The notes under the pieces were generated by a model, which saw only the letters and a program-made list of their open reading frames with translations, was not told the origin of the DNA and made no database searches. From Lachancea dasiensis (lineage: Eukaryota; Ascomycota; Saccharomycetes; Saccharomycetales; Saccharomycetaceae): a DNA stretch of 64,000 nt. Position numbers and translations under genes: made by a program. Where the stretch lies: assembly GCA_900074725.1 (NCBI GenBank), contig LT598455.1:1303802-1367801 (forward strand), in the 5' to 3' direction. How positions within the stretch are numbered: position 1 is the first letter of the stretch; each line of letters starts with the position of its first letter. Shown here one piece after another: positions 9,049 through 18,616 of this stretch.

Positions 9049-10143
9049 GATGCCAGAGAATAAATATGCGGATAATACAAGAATAGATCTTCCAGAAAAC
9101 GTTTAAAAGTCTTCTAACTCACAAATCCAGGATACCTGGGTTATCCTCAAAGGCTCTGTTAGCTGCTATTTGTCGTGTGTGCTTGGTGACTTTAACTGGA
9201 CTGACGGACCCCTTTTAGATTTGAAAAAGTATGTCGTTTTATACGTATATGGATACGTTTATGAGCTCACGTTCAAACTCGTCACTAAGCTTAGGTCGAT
9301 GGGAGATGACTCTGGTCAAGCTTAGGATGTCTTACAATGTTGCCGCTCAAGGGTAGTTGTGGCTACCAACTTTTAAAACGTTCCTGAGATTTTAGACGTG
9401 CTGAAAAAATCTGTTGTGACTGGAACTGCCCTCTCCATCCCTAACTGAGTGTCCAACAGTGTAGGCAAGGTTTTAAGGAATTCGCGGGTAGCTACACTGC
9501 TGTCTTATCGTTGGTATATCCCAGAAGTCCTGTCGCTGAGTTCCTAGGAGTGTGTAGGTTTTTACATAGACCTATATCTGGGGAAAAATTGATGGAAACG
9601 TTCGCCAACAATCTCTCTGCAGAGACATGGGATGTATTTTACGGGTCAGAGGAAGTTCTCCCAGAAGCGCAACCTACACTGCCATCAAAAACCATTCGCG
9701 ACGCATAAGTCTATAATGATCAAATTGGGGTTCTAGGAGACACAATCCTGCGAGACGGATGCAGTGTAGAGACCAGACGATTGTCTTGGGGCTTATGAAA
9801 TACTTATCTTGGTAGGCTCTTCAAATTTTAAATTTGGGGGGTTTCTCCTTCAGCGTGAGGGAACTCCACGCACTGTCCGAACTTTCAAAATTTGGCCAGC
9901 ATTGGGTAATTTCTTCTGTTCAAACCACGTATTGGTGTCCTATTTGATTGGAATAGTTATTTCATATATCGAAGCCATGTTTCTTCCTTTGGTTTGGTCT
10001 TTCTCGCATGTTTCTTTGGTGTGACGCTCAAGTTCATACATAAAGCTGAAATGTCAAAACTCATAACTTAAAAGATATACAAGTAGCTTTTTTTGTGCGC
10101 GGATAGGCAACAATCGACATCATAAGAAGCCAAGGGCTAGTTT
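9049..10143. other. intergenic between divergent ENT and CDC9
   Basis: About 1.1 kb serve as the upstream region of both the epsin gene (minus) and CDC9 (plus). Short open frames (for example around 9511-9708) lack a good ATG start and resemble nothing known to me. I looked for an exact ACGCGT MBF box, as used by S. cerevisiae CDC9, and did not see one. Confidence 0.45.
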
Positions 10144-12258
10144 ATGCTCCAAATAGCACGATTGGGGATGTCATCTGCTAAAAAACAGGCCACTCTTGCG
10201 AAATTTTTCAGCTCCAAGAAGAGGAACGGCGATGACCTTCCTAAAGTTGATGATATAGCGAAAAAATCGCAACTGGCACCCGTGCAGCCATCAGGTAATG
10301 ATCCCGTACCAGAGCTGTCACAGCTCAAGGGCGATAGTAAAGGATCCATTCCCATGCCATCGACCGCAAGCGATCATACAGTTGTCAAAAACGATATAAA
10401 GGATGCCCCCAAAATAGTACCAATGGCACCCAAGGACTCGAAGATTTTGTATTCCACTATGTGCAATGTTTTCAATGAAATCGAGAATACTTCTTCCAGG
10501 CTTCAAATTGTGAAATTATGCAGTGATTTCCTTTATTCTGTGCTCAGTAAGACCCAAGATGATCTGGTTCCAATTACGTATTTGTTAATCAACAAACTAG
10601 GACCAGACTACCAGCCGGGGATGGAACTTGGACTCGGGGAAGGTCTGTTAATGAAAACTATCAGTGAAAGTTGCGGGAAGTCCTTGGCTCAGGTGAAAGC
10701 CCGTTATCGAGAATTGGGCGATCTGGGTCGTATTGCTCAAGAAGCTCGAGCTGTACAACCTACGATGTTCAAGCCCAAGCCGTTGAGCACTGGCGAAGTA
10801 TTTTCCAATCTTCAAGCAATTGCTAAATCGCAAGGTAAGGACTCGCAACTTCGAAAAGTTCAGTTGATCAAGAAAATGCTTACAGCCTGCGAAGGCGTGG
10901 AGGCCAAATTCCTGATTAGATCGCTTGAGTCTAAGCTCAGAATAGGGCTTGCCGAAAAGTCTGTTTTGATCGCCCTGTCTAAGGCAATTTTGACAAAAGA
11001 ACATAACGGCAACGAACCGTCAAGTGAATTGGTCGATGAGGCCGAACAAAAAATTCGAGACGCGTTTTGTCAAGTCCCCAATTATGAGATAGTAATTAGG
11101 ACTGCACTTAAACATGGGATCATGAATTTGGATAAGCATTGTGTTCTCACCCCAGGAATTCCGCTCAAACCGATGTTGGCCAAACCTTCCAAGTCCGTTT
11201 CAGAGGTTCTCGACCGGTTTCAAGGTCAGAGATTTACATGTGAGTATAAATACGATGGGGAGCGGGCTCAAGTTCACCTACTTCCCGATGGCACCATGCA
11301 CATCTACTCCAGGAACGGCGAAAATATGACCGAGCGGTATCCTGAGATCAGGATAGATGATTTCATTGCGGATAAGGACAAGACCCATACCCTAATTTTA
11401 GACTGCGAGGCTGTGGCATGGGATAAGGAAAAGCAAACTATTTTGCCATTCCAAGTCTTGAGCACCCGTAAGCGGAAGGGCGTTGTCGCAGAGGACGTCA
11501 AAGTGCGTGTGTGTTTGTTTGCGTTTGACATACTGTGCTACAACGATGAACCTTTGATAAACCGGTCTTTTGCAGAAAGAAGAGAGTATCTTCACCGAGC
11601 GCTTCGGCCGGTCGCAGGAGAGCTGCAATTTGCAAGCGAAATGACCACAGTCAGCCTTGACGCCATGCAACAGTATTTAGACCAGTCGGTAAAGGATTCT
11701 TGCGAAGGACTCATGGTGAAATCGCTGGACGGCGAGGAATCGCAGTATGAGCCCAGCAAGCGGTCCCGCAATTGGCTGAAGTTGAAAAAAGACTACCTAC
11801 AAGGCGTAGGAGACTCGCTTGACCTCTGTGTTTTGGGCGCCTACTACGGCCGTGGCAAACGGACAGGCACCTACGGCGGGTTTCTTTTGGGATGCTATAA
11901 CCAGGACAGCGGCGAGTATGAGACCTGTTGCAAGATTGGAACTGGATTTTCCGACGAAATGTTGCAGAAGTTACACGAACAATTGAGCCCGACGGAAATA
12001 AAAGAGCCAAAGGCCTTCTTCGTGTTTAGCGAAAGTGCACAGCCGGATGTCTGGTTCGAACCCTCGATGCTATTTGAGGTTCTCACCGCTGACCTGTCAC
12101 TCTCGCCCGTTTACAAAGCCGGGAGCAGCTCATATGATAAAGGTATTTCGCTGCGTTTCCCTAGGTTCATCCGCATCAGAGATGACAAAAGCGTTGAAGA
12201 TGCCACTTCGTCAGAACAAGTTATAGAGTTTTACGAAAGCCAAGCCCATATGCAGTAA
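10144..12258 (+). CDS. CDC9: DNA ligase I
   Basis: The 704-residue ATP-dependent DNA ligase seals Okazaki fragments and repair nicks. Seen: PIP box QATLAKFF at residues 15-22 for PCNA binding; the DNA-binding domain to about residue 310; the adenylation domain with catalytic lysine in the motif EYKYDGER (Lys369, codon 11248-11250); then motifs IDCEA-like (LILDCEAVAW), EGLMVKSLDG and WLKLKKDY; and the OB-fold ending near SLRFPRFIRIRDDK. S. cerevisiae Cdc9 is 755 residues. An in-frame TAG lies at 10138-10140, so the first Met is fixed. A second Met (residue 9) sits just before the PIP box. In S. cerevisiae two starts give mitochondrial and nuclear forms; here the leader before the second Met is only 8 residues. 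Confidence 0.97.
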   Translation: MLQIARLGMSSAKKQATLAKFFSSKKRNGDDLPKVDDIAKKSQLAPVQPSGNDPVPELSQLKGDSKGSIPMPSTASDHTVVKNDIKDAPKIVPMAPKDSKILYSTMCNVFNEIENTSSRLQIVKLCSDFLYSVLSKTQDDLVPITYLLINKLGPDYQPGMELGLGEGLLMKTISESCGKSLAQVKARYRELGDLGRIAQEARAVQPTMFKPKPLSTGEVFSNLQAIAKSQGKDSQLRKVQLIKKMLTACEGVEAKFLIRSLESKLRIGLAEKSVLIALSKAILTKEHNGNEPSSELVDEAEQKIRDAFCQVPNYEIVIRTALKHGIMNLDKHCVLTPGIPLKPMLAKPSKSVSEVLDRFQGQRFTCEYKYDGERAQVHLLPDGTMHIYSRNGENMTERYPEIRIDDFIADKDKTHTLILDCEAVAWDKEKQTILPFQVLSTRKRKGVVAEDVKVRVCLFAFDILCYNDEPLINRSFAERREYLHRALRPVAGELQFASEMTTVSLDAMQQYLDQSVKDSCEGLMVKSLDGEESQYEPSKRSRNWLKLKKDYLQGVGDSLDLCVLGAYYGRGKRTGTYGGFLLGCYNQDSGEYETCCKIGTGFSDEMLQKLHEQLSPTEIKEPKAFFVFSESAQPDVWFEPSMLFEVLTADLSLSPVYKAGSSSYDKGISLRFPRFIRIRDDKSVEDATSSEQVIEFYESQAHMQ

Positions 12259-12609
12259 TTGTGAAGTGTGGAAATATTCCACTAACACTCCCGGCTTGTG
12301 AAAATTATTGGGTGTACCTTACACATCCACCTTCCGGGCAACGCCAGTCCAGGAGCCTTTAGTCCAATTTTTTTATTACTGTCATCAACAAACCATGTGA
12401 TCTAGTGGCACTTATCGGACAACACCCGAATAAGCCATTGTGCACCCAATTCGAGGCCAACTTAAAGCCTGTATATATAGTTGGTATTAATCGAGGGGCT
12501 AGTGTCCGAAAGTGAGCTGCATTTCGAGGCGGACAATCATTTCAAATCAAGAATTCAAGTAATCTGTTAGTCCTCTGACCGTCATAGAACCTCTAAATCT
12601 TCAAGGTCA
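12259..12609. other. intergenic, HMX1 promoter
   Basis: This stretch holds the CDC9 terminator and the HMX1 promoter. The iron-response box is annotated separately, and a TATA element (TATATATA) lies at 12472-12479, about 135 bp before the HMX1 start. Confidence 0.55.
12441..12447 (+). promoter_or_regulatory. Aft1/Aft2-type iron regulon box upstream of HMX1
   Basis: An exact TGCACCC core lies about 165 bp upstream of the HMX1 ATG and 25 bp upstream of a TATA element. In S. cerevisiae HMX1 is induced by Aft1 in low iron. The site is seen; its use here is inferred. Confidence 0.6.
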
Positions 12610-13539
12610 ATGTCAGCAACTGTGATTCCCTCACCAACAGATGTGGGTGCTCTAGCCAACCGTATTAATTTCCACACTCGAGAGCAGCACAATGAGATTG
12701 GATTACAAATGGGGGTTAAATTCGCCTTTGCCATGAGGCACGGGTTTATTTACCGTCAAGGTGTTTTAGCGTATTACTATGCGTTCAACGCCATCGAACA
12801 GGAAATCGACCGAATTTTAGAAAATGCCACGACACAAGAGGAAATCCAGACCCGGGACATTCTACAACAGTTCTGGGTCGACGAATTTCGTCGAAGTGAT
12901 ATGATCTTCAAGGACCTCGAGCTTCTGTTTTCCAAAGAGTACCCGTGCAGCGCCAGTCTACGCATGTTTCTCGCGGAGAATGTTTTGCCTCCCGAGCAGC
13001 AGAATTTTGTGGATTATATTCATTCCGGCATCAAGGCTGCCCCAACATCAGTTTTGGCATATTGTCATGTGCTGTATCTAGCCCTCTTCGCTGGGGGTAG
13101 AGCTATGCGGTCTACTATGTATCGGAATACGGGCCTGTTTCCCCAGTTTCCAGATTTGACACCCCAGGAGGTTGTCAAGCGCGGCACAAATTTCTTCACC
13201 TTCAGTCAGGACGGCGTTATGGCGGAGAACCAACTGCGCAAAGATTACAAGAGGGGCTACGAATTGGCAACACGCCAGGGCTTGAGTGAAGAACAAAAAC
13301 TACACATTTTGGAAGTTTCCAAAGAGGTGTTTCGGTGGAACACTCGCATCGTGTCAGAAATCGGTGAAATCAACCGCCAAGAGCTCATGGGCAAACTCAG
13401 TTTCAAGCTGATCACGTTCGTCTTTGAGGAATGGCAACACACCGAAAAGTTGACTCGCAAGCAAAAAAGTTTCGTGCTGGCCATGGGCGTTGTGATTCAG
13501 ATTTTGGCAATGTATTGGATGCTACGCAGGCTTTTTTGA
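12610..13539 (+). CDS. HMX1: haem oxygenase, ER tail-anchored
   Basis: The 309-residue enzyme opens the haem ring and releases iron. The proximal-histidine segment NFHTREQHNEIG lies near residues 20-30 (His27 is the likely ligand by position). The conserved helical core includes YCHVLYLALFAGG, the glycine-containing distal helix region. A hydrophobic C-terminal anchor at about residues 287-306 ends in RRLF and predicts insertion into the ER membrane. S. cerevisiae Hmx1 is 317 residues with the same layout. The iron box upstream supports a role in iron recovery from haem. The neighbours COX24 and MSS51 follow in the same order as in S. cerevisiae. Confidence 0.94.
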   Translation: MSATVIPSPTDVGALANRINFHTREQHNEIGLQMGVKFAFAMRHGFIYRQGVLAYYYAFNAIEQEIDRILENATTQEEIQTRDILQQFWVDEFRRSDMIFKDLELLFSKEYPCSASLRMFLAENVLPPEQQNFVDYIHSGIKAAPTSVLAYCHVLYLALFAGGRAMRSTMYRNTGLFPQFPDLTPQEVVKRGTNFFTFSQDGVMAENQLRKDYKRGYELATRQGLSEEQKLHILEVSKEVFRWNTRIVSEIGEINRQELMGKLSFKLITFVFEEWQHTEKLTRKQKSFVLAMGVVIQILAMYWMLRRLF

Positions 13540-13779
13540 GGCGCACGAGAAAAGAGTGTATATCGCAGGGTTTAATCGGACATTTGGAAATTACGGTATA
13601 TTCGGAACATAGACTACATAGAAAATAGATCTACTTTTCTGAACTTTAGCTACAGACCTTGAATTGTCGTGACACCTGAAAAGAATCCTTTGATTATTTT
13701 ATATATACATGAATATGCTATGCAGCGTAACAGAACTTGAACAGATGGATTCTACCTGGAGTTGCGGGCCCTAGTGCAC

Positions 13780-14070
13780 TCATTTGCCCCGAGATTGTTT
13801 CCTCGTCTCAGCCTTTTGTCTCTTTCTTCTCTTGCGCAACTTGTGCTTCTTCATCTTGAGCCTTCTCTTGCGCATAACGCTATCTGTGAACATCTCCTCG
13901 CGAGATGTTTCGTTCTCGATTGGTATCACTGGCTTAAGTAGTGTTATGGGAAGTATCGACGGCTGGCTGAGATTGTAATTGCTGATATAGTGCATTCTAC
14001 GGTTCAGTCCGGCCAATGGAAGACGAGGCCTCGCCGCACTCACGGCCAAACGGCCTAATAATCTGAACAT
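13780..14070 (-). CDS. COX24: Cox24/mS38, mitochondrial small ribosomal subunit protein
   Basis: The 96-residue protein has an Arg-rich amphipathic presequence (MFRLLGRLAVSAARPRL) and an extremely basic C terminus (KMKKHKLRKRRKRQKAE). This is the signature of the Cox24/Qri5 and AURKAIP1 (mS38) family. It is a mitoribosomal protein needed in S. cerevisiae for COX1 mRNA processing and translation. S. cerevisiae Cox24 is 111 residues and is divergent from MSS51, exactly as here. Confidence 0.9.
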   Translation of the reverse strand: MFRLLGRLAVSAARPRLPLAGLNRRMHYISNYNLSQPSILPITLLKPVIPIENETSREEMFTDSVMRKRRLKMKKHKLRKRRKRQKAETRKQSRGK

Positions 14071-15317
14071 GGTTCGAGAAGGCTAGGAATCCACGAATCT
14101 CCACGATTGATGGTTACCAAATCTCGCTCACGTATGGTGATAATCGAAAATTTTTGGCTATACACCGTATTTCGTGAATTACGATTATATGGTGTTTGAC
14201 GATTCGGTTCTCTGATAATTTTTATGGAACTGTGAGATGCATGCTCGGACAGGGCCCCACTCTGGCATGTCCGATCTTGTGGTTTGGACTTTACGGCAAT
14301 GGGGGACCATGGCCTCCTATCACCGTTTGCCAATCTCCCATCTCCGTGTATGTCACTTTGTACTAGAGTGACGCGGTTCAGTCAGTTCAAGGCCGCGCTA
14401 TGGCATCTTGGAAGAGGAAGCAGTACATTTCATGACGGGAGTCTGGTTTTGCTGAATAAAATTTCGCCATCTGCTCAATTTTGATGGCGAGTGGTATTTA
14501 CAGCTTACTCTTTCACTGTCCAAGTACGGGGGAGACCGAGCTGGCTGCATTTGAGTACACCTGGATGAAGAGGGTGGGTGACAGCGAGCCGAGGATACCG
14601 GTCGTATGCACGAGTGATGTTCCATCGTGACGTTTTATCCAAATTTACGATTTAGCCACGAGTGTTCAGTTGACAAGGTAAGTGTGCAAACCAGCATTTT
14701 CGACTGTTCCCCGCAAAAGTCAGGAAGGCAGGTAAAGCGCAGCGTCGCCATTGGGTATTTCTACGGATGTATTCTGAAACATATACCGGGGATTCCATCT
14801 TGATCTACATACGCGCGTCCAACACTTAATCCCGCCGCCGTCAACACACTCGCTATCTTGGAAGTGTGTCAAAAACATGATTTTTTTTCAAGCTCGCACC
14901 CAAAGCATTTCTAATGCCCTCGTTTCTTGACATGAAGACATGCCACCTGTCATACAGACACCAGAAATACCTGTCCCATTCATTAATGAATGTTTGGCAA
15001 AGACTCAAGTAGAGCTGAAAAACAACATAATCCTTGAATTAAACAGAGCCAACTTGCCAGGAACCATGCTTATTTTATGTTTGAAATACTAATGTGTTGA
15101 GTTGCCTGGTCTCGATGATTTTTTGTCTTTATAGCTCAGCACTAATAATCCTTCTAACAAATGTATGATTGATAGATATATTGAAAAATTTTAGAACTGA
15201 CGACTAAGACATCGAACTTAGACAAGATCCATCCATTCCTAGCACTTCCCTTGTCACTTACTTGACAACTAGATCTGAAGCTCTTCAGGTGTGCTCGGTA
15301 ACTATCTAATCGGAATC
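14071..15317. other. intergenic between divergent COX24 and MSS51
   Basis: About 1.25 kb lie between the two divergent starts. I see no ORF with a good start or recognisable product, and no RNA gene. It becomes AT-rich over the last 400 bp before MSS51. Confidence 0.45.
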
Positions 15318-16586
15318 ATGCTGCGGTGTACAGCCACTCCAAGAATTCTACGCAATGGTGCACCCATAGTTCAAAAGAGGAACATCATGGGCTTTGTTAG
15401 GAACGCCCTAGGGCTAGACCCTCCTCCCTCCCCAGACGAGCCCACACCTGCGAATCGCTTTCACCCTTGGGATCAATCTCCATCGCCCGACTTGAGAGAA
15501 AGAGCTGCCACCATACGAGCCATGGCAAAATGCCCGGTAACAGGCCAGGAGATCAACTACACTTGTCCGATATCTGGTATCCCCACGCACCACTCGCGTG
15601 AAGCCTGGGAAAATGACGTGGCCTACCAGGAGTCAACGAAACCTGAAATTCTGAAGAAAGTGAATATCTACGAACACGATCTGAGGTCCGGCAGGCCGTT
15701 CCCCGAGTTCGATTTCCCATTAGATCAGGACTTCGACCGCATGGTCAATCTTACAAACTGGGACCTATTCTTTTATACGCGTGGGTTTTACTCCATGGAC
15801 ACCGAATTCCAACTGGCTGCGGTCACCAAGATGCTGAGTTACCCTGTCACTATCGGCTCGGTGCTACACCAGTTTTCTCCCTATTCGTTGAATCCCAAGG
15901 GCCCCATAACGCTAGAGGGCTTGAAGTCGCTCGCTGCCTTGCGTTACACTTTGTACCCTGAGCAAAACCGTAGGGTCTCATCTTCCACCAAAAACAGTCC
16001 TCTTCGAATTTTCATATTGGGCGCTAGAGCAGAAGCCCAACTACCTGGTCATGTTTGGAAACAGTTACAGTATATGTTCCCTGAAACGCAGATGGAACTC
16101 CATTTCGTGGGTCCTGAGTCACATTTTGATAGAAACAAGCGCGAATATGTGAATTCTTCGGCTCCAATAATTCGCAGAGTGGATGAGACTTTGAGTTTCG
16201 TATACCATACCGACTATTTCCATGTGTTTCACGAAGCTCAGGACTTCTTCCCTTACGATCCTTACACGGATATTTTCTTCTGTTTCCATCCCGGCTTCGC
16301 AGCTCCCGAATCCAAGGAAAACTGGATGGGGAAAACCATGGAAGCTCTGTTAGAGACCAAATGTGCCATTTTCACTACTGGGTTCAACGAAGCGGACCTG
16401 AAACGCGACATGGACGCCGTTGTGGGGGCCTACGGTAAAGAGGTCGACATGTTGATGGAACCTAGCAAAAATGTTTTTGGCAGTACTAAGTGGGAGCTCA
16501 ATGACGTGAATCCACAACAAGTGTATCAATTCAACATGTACATGGCCGGTTTTAGAGGTAAACGGTACCATGCCATCGAAGTATGA
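15318..16586 (+). CDS. MSS51: Mss51, COX1 translational activator and assembly factor
   Basis: The 422-residue mitochondrial protein activates COX1 mRNA translation and binds newly made Cox1, coupling synthesis to complex IV assembly. It starts with a basic presequence (MLRCTATPRILRNG), then shows the two CPX haem-regulatory motifs (KCPVTGQEINYTCPISG, about residues 73-89) that in S. cerevisiae bind haem. The rest (for example LTNWDLFFYTRGFYSMD) matches Mss51 throughout. The frame extends nine codons further to a GTG at 15291, but the first ATG is 15318 and gives a proper presequence; S. cerevisiae Mss51 has 436 residues. Together with COX24 it makes a divergent pair of COX1 expression factors. 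Confidence 0.95.
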   Translation: MLRCTATPRILRNGAPIVQKRNIMGFVRNALGLDPPPSPDEPTPANRFHPWDQSPSPDLRERAATIRAMAKCPVTGQEINYTCPISGIPTHHSREAWENDVAYQESTKPEILKKVNIYEHDLRSGRPFPEFDFPLDQDFDRMVNLTNWDLFFYTRGFYSMDTEFQLAAVTKMLSYPVTIGSVLHQFSPYSLNPKGPITLEGLKSLAALRYTLYPEQNRRVSSSTKNSPLRIFILGARAEAQLPGHVWKQLQYMFPETQMELHFVGPESHFDRNKREYVNSSAPIIRRVDETLSFVYHTDYFHVFHEAQDFFPYDPYTDIFFCFHPGFAAPESKENWMGKTMEALLETKCAIFTTGFNEADLKRDMDAVVGAYGKEVDMLMEPSKNVFGSTKWELNDVNPQQVYQFNMYMAGFRGKRYHAIEV

Positions 16587-16728
16587 TACGTCGTATAATC
16601 TGCATCCCTCGGTGATCTCCAGGGTATATCAAAAACTCATGTAAATACAAAGGCCCATAACAATGGGCCGCAAGCTCGATGAAAGTGGCAGATACTGCCG
16701 TCTATTATTTTCGTATCATTACAAGTTT

Positions 16729-17301
16729 TTACATTATAGCGTTATAAAATAGCACGAAATCGCGCTGGCACTTTTCCCAACGCTGCGGGTCGAAAAACAC
16801 ATACGAGCCTCTCTCCGATGCGCCTCCTGGAGCGACCACGGGCTCCATCATCGGGTCCTTTGTGAGCCACACTTTCAAAGTCTTGTGGTACCTCCAGTTG
16901 CGCTTGCGAAGCTCCAAGTATGTCAGCTCCTGCACCACACTCCCGGGGTGCTTGTAAAACAGATAGAAAAGCGTTTCGTCTTGAAACAACGAGATTTTCG
17001 CCAGGTCCTGTTGCACTGAGTTGAATACCGGGCTCCTATTGCCGGCCTGAAGCACGTTGGGTATTTTTTTGAACGATTCCGGTACAAAAAAACGAGGCTC
17101 CACCTCGCTACGCGATGTTTCTACCCACGGTGACTGGAACGTCTCTAGAACGCGGTGTCGTCCCTGTTGGTTGCTGGGTATTCCCAGCGAATGAAGTACT
17201 GGAGTGAGGTCTATTCCAAGTGTCATTGAGGGATCATATTCCGTAGACTGATCCTCTCGCCTTATTAAGGGCAATAATGCTTTGAGTCCGTATTTATCCA
17301 T
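16729..17301 (-). CDS. CDC36: Cdc36/Not2, CCR4-NOT subunit
   Basis: The 190-residue protein corresponds to Cdc36 (191 residues). The C-terminal NOT-box region is clear: ETLFYLFYKHPGSVVQ, LELRKRNWRYHKTLKVW and a final YVFFDPQRWEKCQRDFVLFY. It acts in the CCR4-NOT complex in mRNA deadenylation and transcriptional control. Yeast Not2 is short compared with animal CNOT2 and this one is too. The gene is divergent from FAP7 with 175 bp between the starts, the same pairing as YDL165W-YDL166C. Confidence 0.95.
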   Translation of the reverse strand: MDKYGLKALLPLIRREDQSTEYDPSMTLGIDLTPVLHSLGIPSNQQGRHRVLETFQSPWVETSRSEVEPRFFVPESFKKIPNVLQAGNRSPVFNSVQQDLAKISLFQDETLFYLFYKHPGSVVQELTYLELRKRNWRYHKTLKVWLTKDPMMEPVVAPGGASERGSYVFFDPQRWEKCQRDFVLFYNAIM

Positions 17302-17476
17302 CTTTGAACTCTTTCTGGCCAGAGGTTATAGTTTCTGTATCTGCTGATAGCTGGTTTGACTATGTATTTAATTAATTATTCAAATATCATTCAAAATTTT
17401 AAGCATCTACACCGTAGTTTTGATAAAACTAGAGCAACGTATAGCTTGACGACTAACCGTTTTTACCGTCATCAAA

Positions 17477-18154
17477 ATGTCTGCCTCGAGAATTATGCCC
17501 AATATTTTGGTCACTGGGACTCCCGGTTGTGGAAAGACAACAACGTGTGAACTTTTGCAGAGACATCTGAAGGGCTCGAAATACTACAATATTAGTGACT
17601 TTGCAGAGCAAAACAAGTGCTACGATGGATACGACGAGGCGAGAAAATCACATATAGTAGATGAAGACAAATTGCTGGATGAGTTGGAGCCCTTGCTTCG
17701 TCAAGGTGGAGCCATCATCGATTGGCATGTCAATGACATTTTCCCGGAACGACTGATCGATCTGGTAGTGGTCCTGAGATGTGACAATTCAGTCCTGTAC
17801 GACAGACTGTCGCAGCGGAAATACCACGAGGCGAAGATCCAGGAGAACATCGACGCGGAGATCATGGGTGTAGTGATGCAGGACGCAGTAGATTCGTACG
17901 CGCAGGAGATCGTAGTGGAGTTGCAGAGCGACTCTACCGAGGAGATGGCGAATAATGTGGACCGGATCGTGGCTTGGACGGACTCGTGGCGCGCACAGCA
18001 TCCGAAAGGCGTGACCAACGAGCTGGAGGACCATAGCGCAGCGGAGGACGAGAGTTCGGGGGGAGAAAGCAATATTGTGGAAGAGCAAAGCGCAGAGGAG
18101 GAGGAGGCGGAAAGTGCACACGAAGAGAACAGCCTTCACAGTGACGGGGAGTGA
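17477..18154 (+). CDS. FAP7: Fap7/AK6-type adenylate kinase-like NTPase
   Basis: The 225-residue protein is needed for cleavage of 20S pre-rRNA to 18S rRNA. It has a P-loop GTPGCGKTTT at residues 14-23, a Walker-B-like IIDWHVNDIFPERL segment, and the LRCDNSVLYDRLSQRKY lid/adenylate region, all typical of the AK6 family. S. cerevisiae Fap7 is 197 residues; here an extra C-terminal tail of about 40 residues, very rich in Glu and Ser, follows the catalytic core. ATG 17477 is chosen; a second Met at residue 7 would also keep the core. Confidence 0.95.
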   Translation: MSASRIMPNILVTGTPGCGKTTTCELLQRHLKGSKYYNISDFAEQNKCYDGYDEARKSHIVDEDKLLDELEPLLRQGGAIIDWHVNDIFPERLIDLVVVLRCDNSVLYDRLSQRKYHEAKIQENIDAEIMGVVMQDAVDSYAQEIVVELQSDSTEEMANNVDRIVAWTDSWRAQHPKGVTNELEDHSAAEDESSGGESNIVEEQSAEEEEAESAHEENSLHSDGE

Positions 18155-18616
18155 GCCTTGCCGGGCACTACCCTCCACGCCGTTCAGAGCACTTGTTGAA
18201 GCACCTGCTCCGTACTTTCCCCTGCTCTGGTTCAGCTCATCCATTAGGCCCCATGTCTTGGCCCCCATCGTACCCACTGCATACGTTCATCGTACTCCCG
18301 AACTTCTTGAAAAATGATCCAAATTTGACGGTTTTTTCGACCAGAGAAATCGTGTACACTCTGTCACTCAACACAAGTCCCAATGGTCCCCTGACTCCAC
18401 TGCCGTGCTCCCAACACTCCTGCGAACACCTGTCGAGTTTCCCGTCGTGCTAGAATTTGTCCCTCGTGGTAAGTGACCTGGTACTCGTTCTTTCCCCATA
18501 GTGAAGAAAATTTTTTTTCAGCTAACTACAGCTCATCTCGACTCTAAAATGGTTCTACTGCTTAGGAAAACGGAAAAGTTAAAAGCTGGATCCATAGCTC
18601 CAGAGGTGTCACAGCG
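18155..18616. other. intergenic, NRP1 promoter
   Basis: This stretch holds the FAP7 terminator and the NRP1 promoter. An RRPE-like box GAAAATTTTT (18506-18515) and a PAC-like CTCATCTC (18532-18539) lie about 80-110 bp before the NRP1 ATG, resembling ribosome-biogenesis promoters elsewhere in the window. Confidence 0.5.

Noticed and set aside
9049-10143. MBF (ACGCGT) boxes for cell-cycle control of CDC9
   Set aside because: No exact box found; only loose CGCGACGC and GCGCGG runs.
17789-18277. 162-codon frame on minus across the FAP7 stop
   Set aside because: Antisense to FAP7 and without resemblance to any family.
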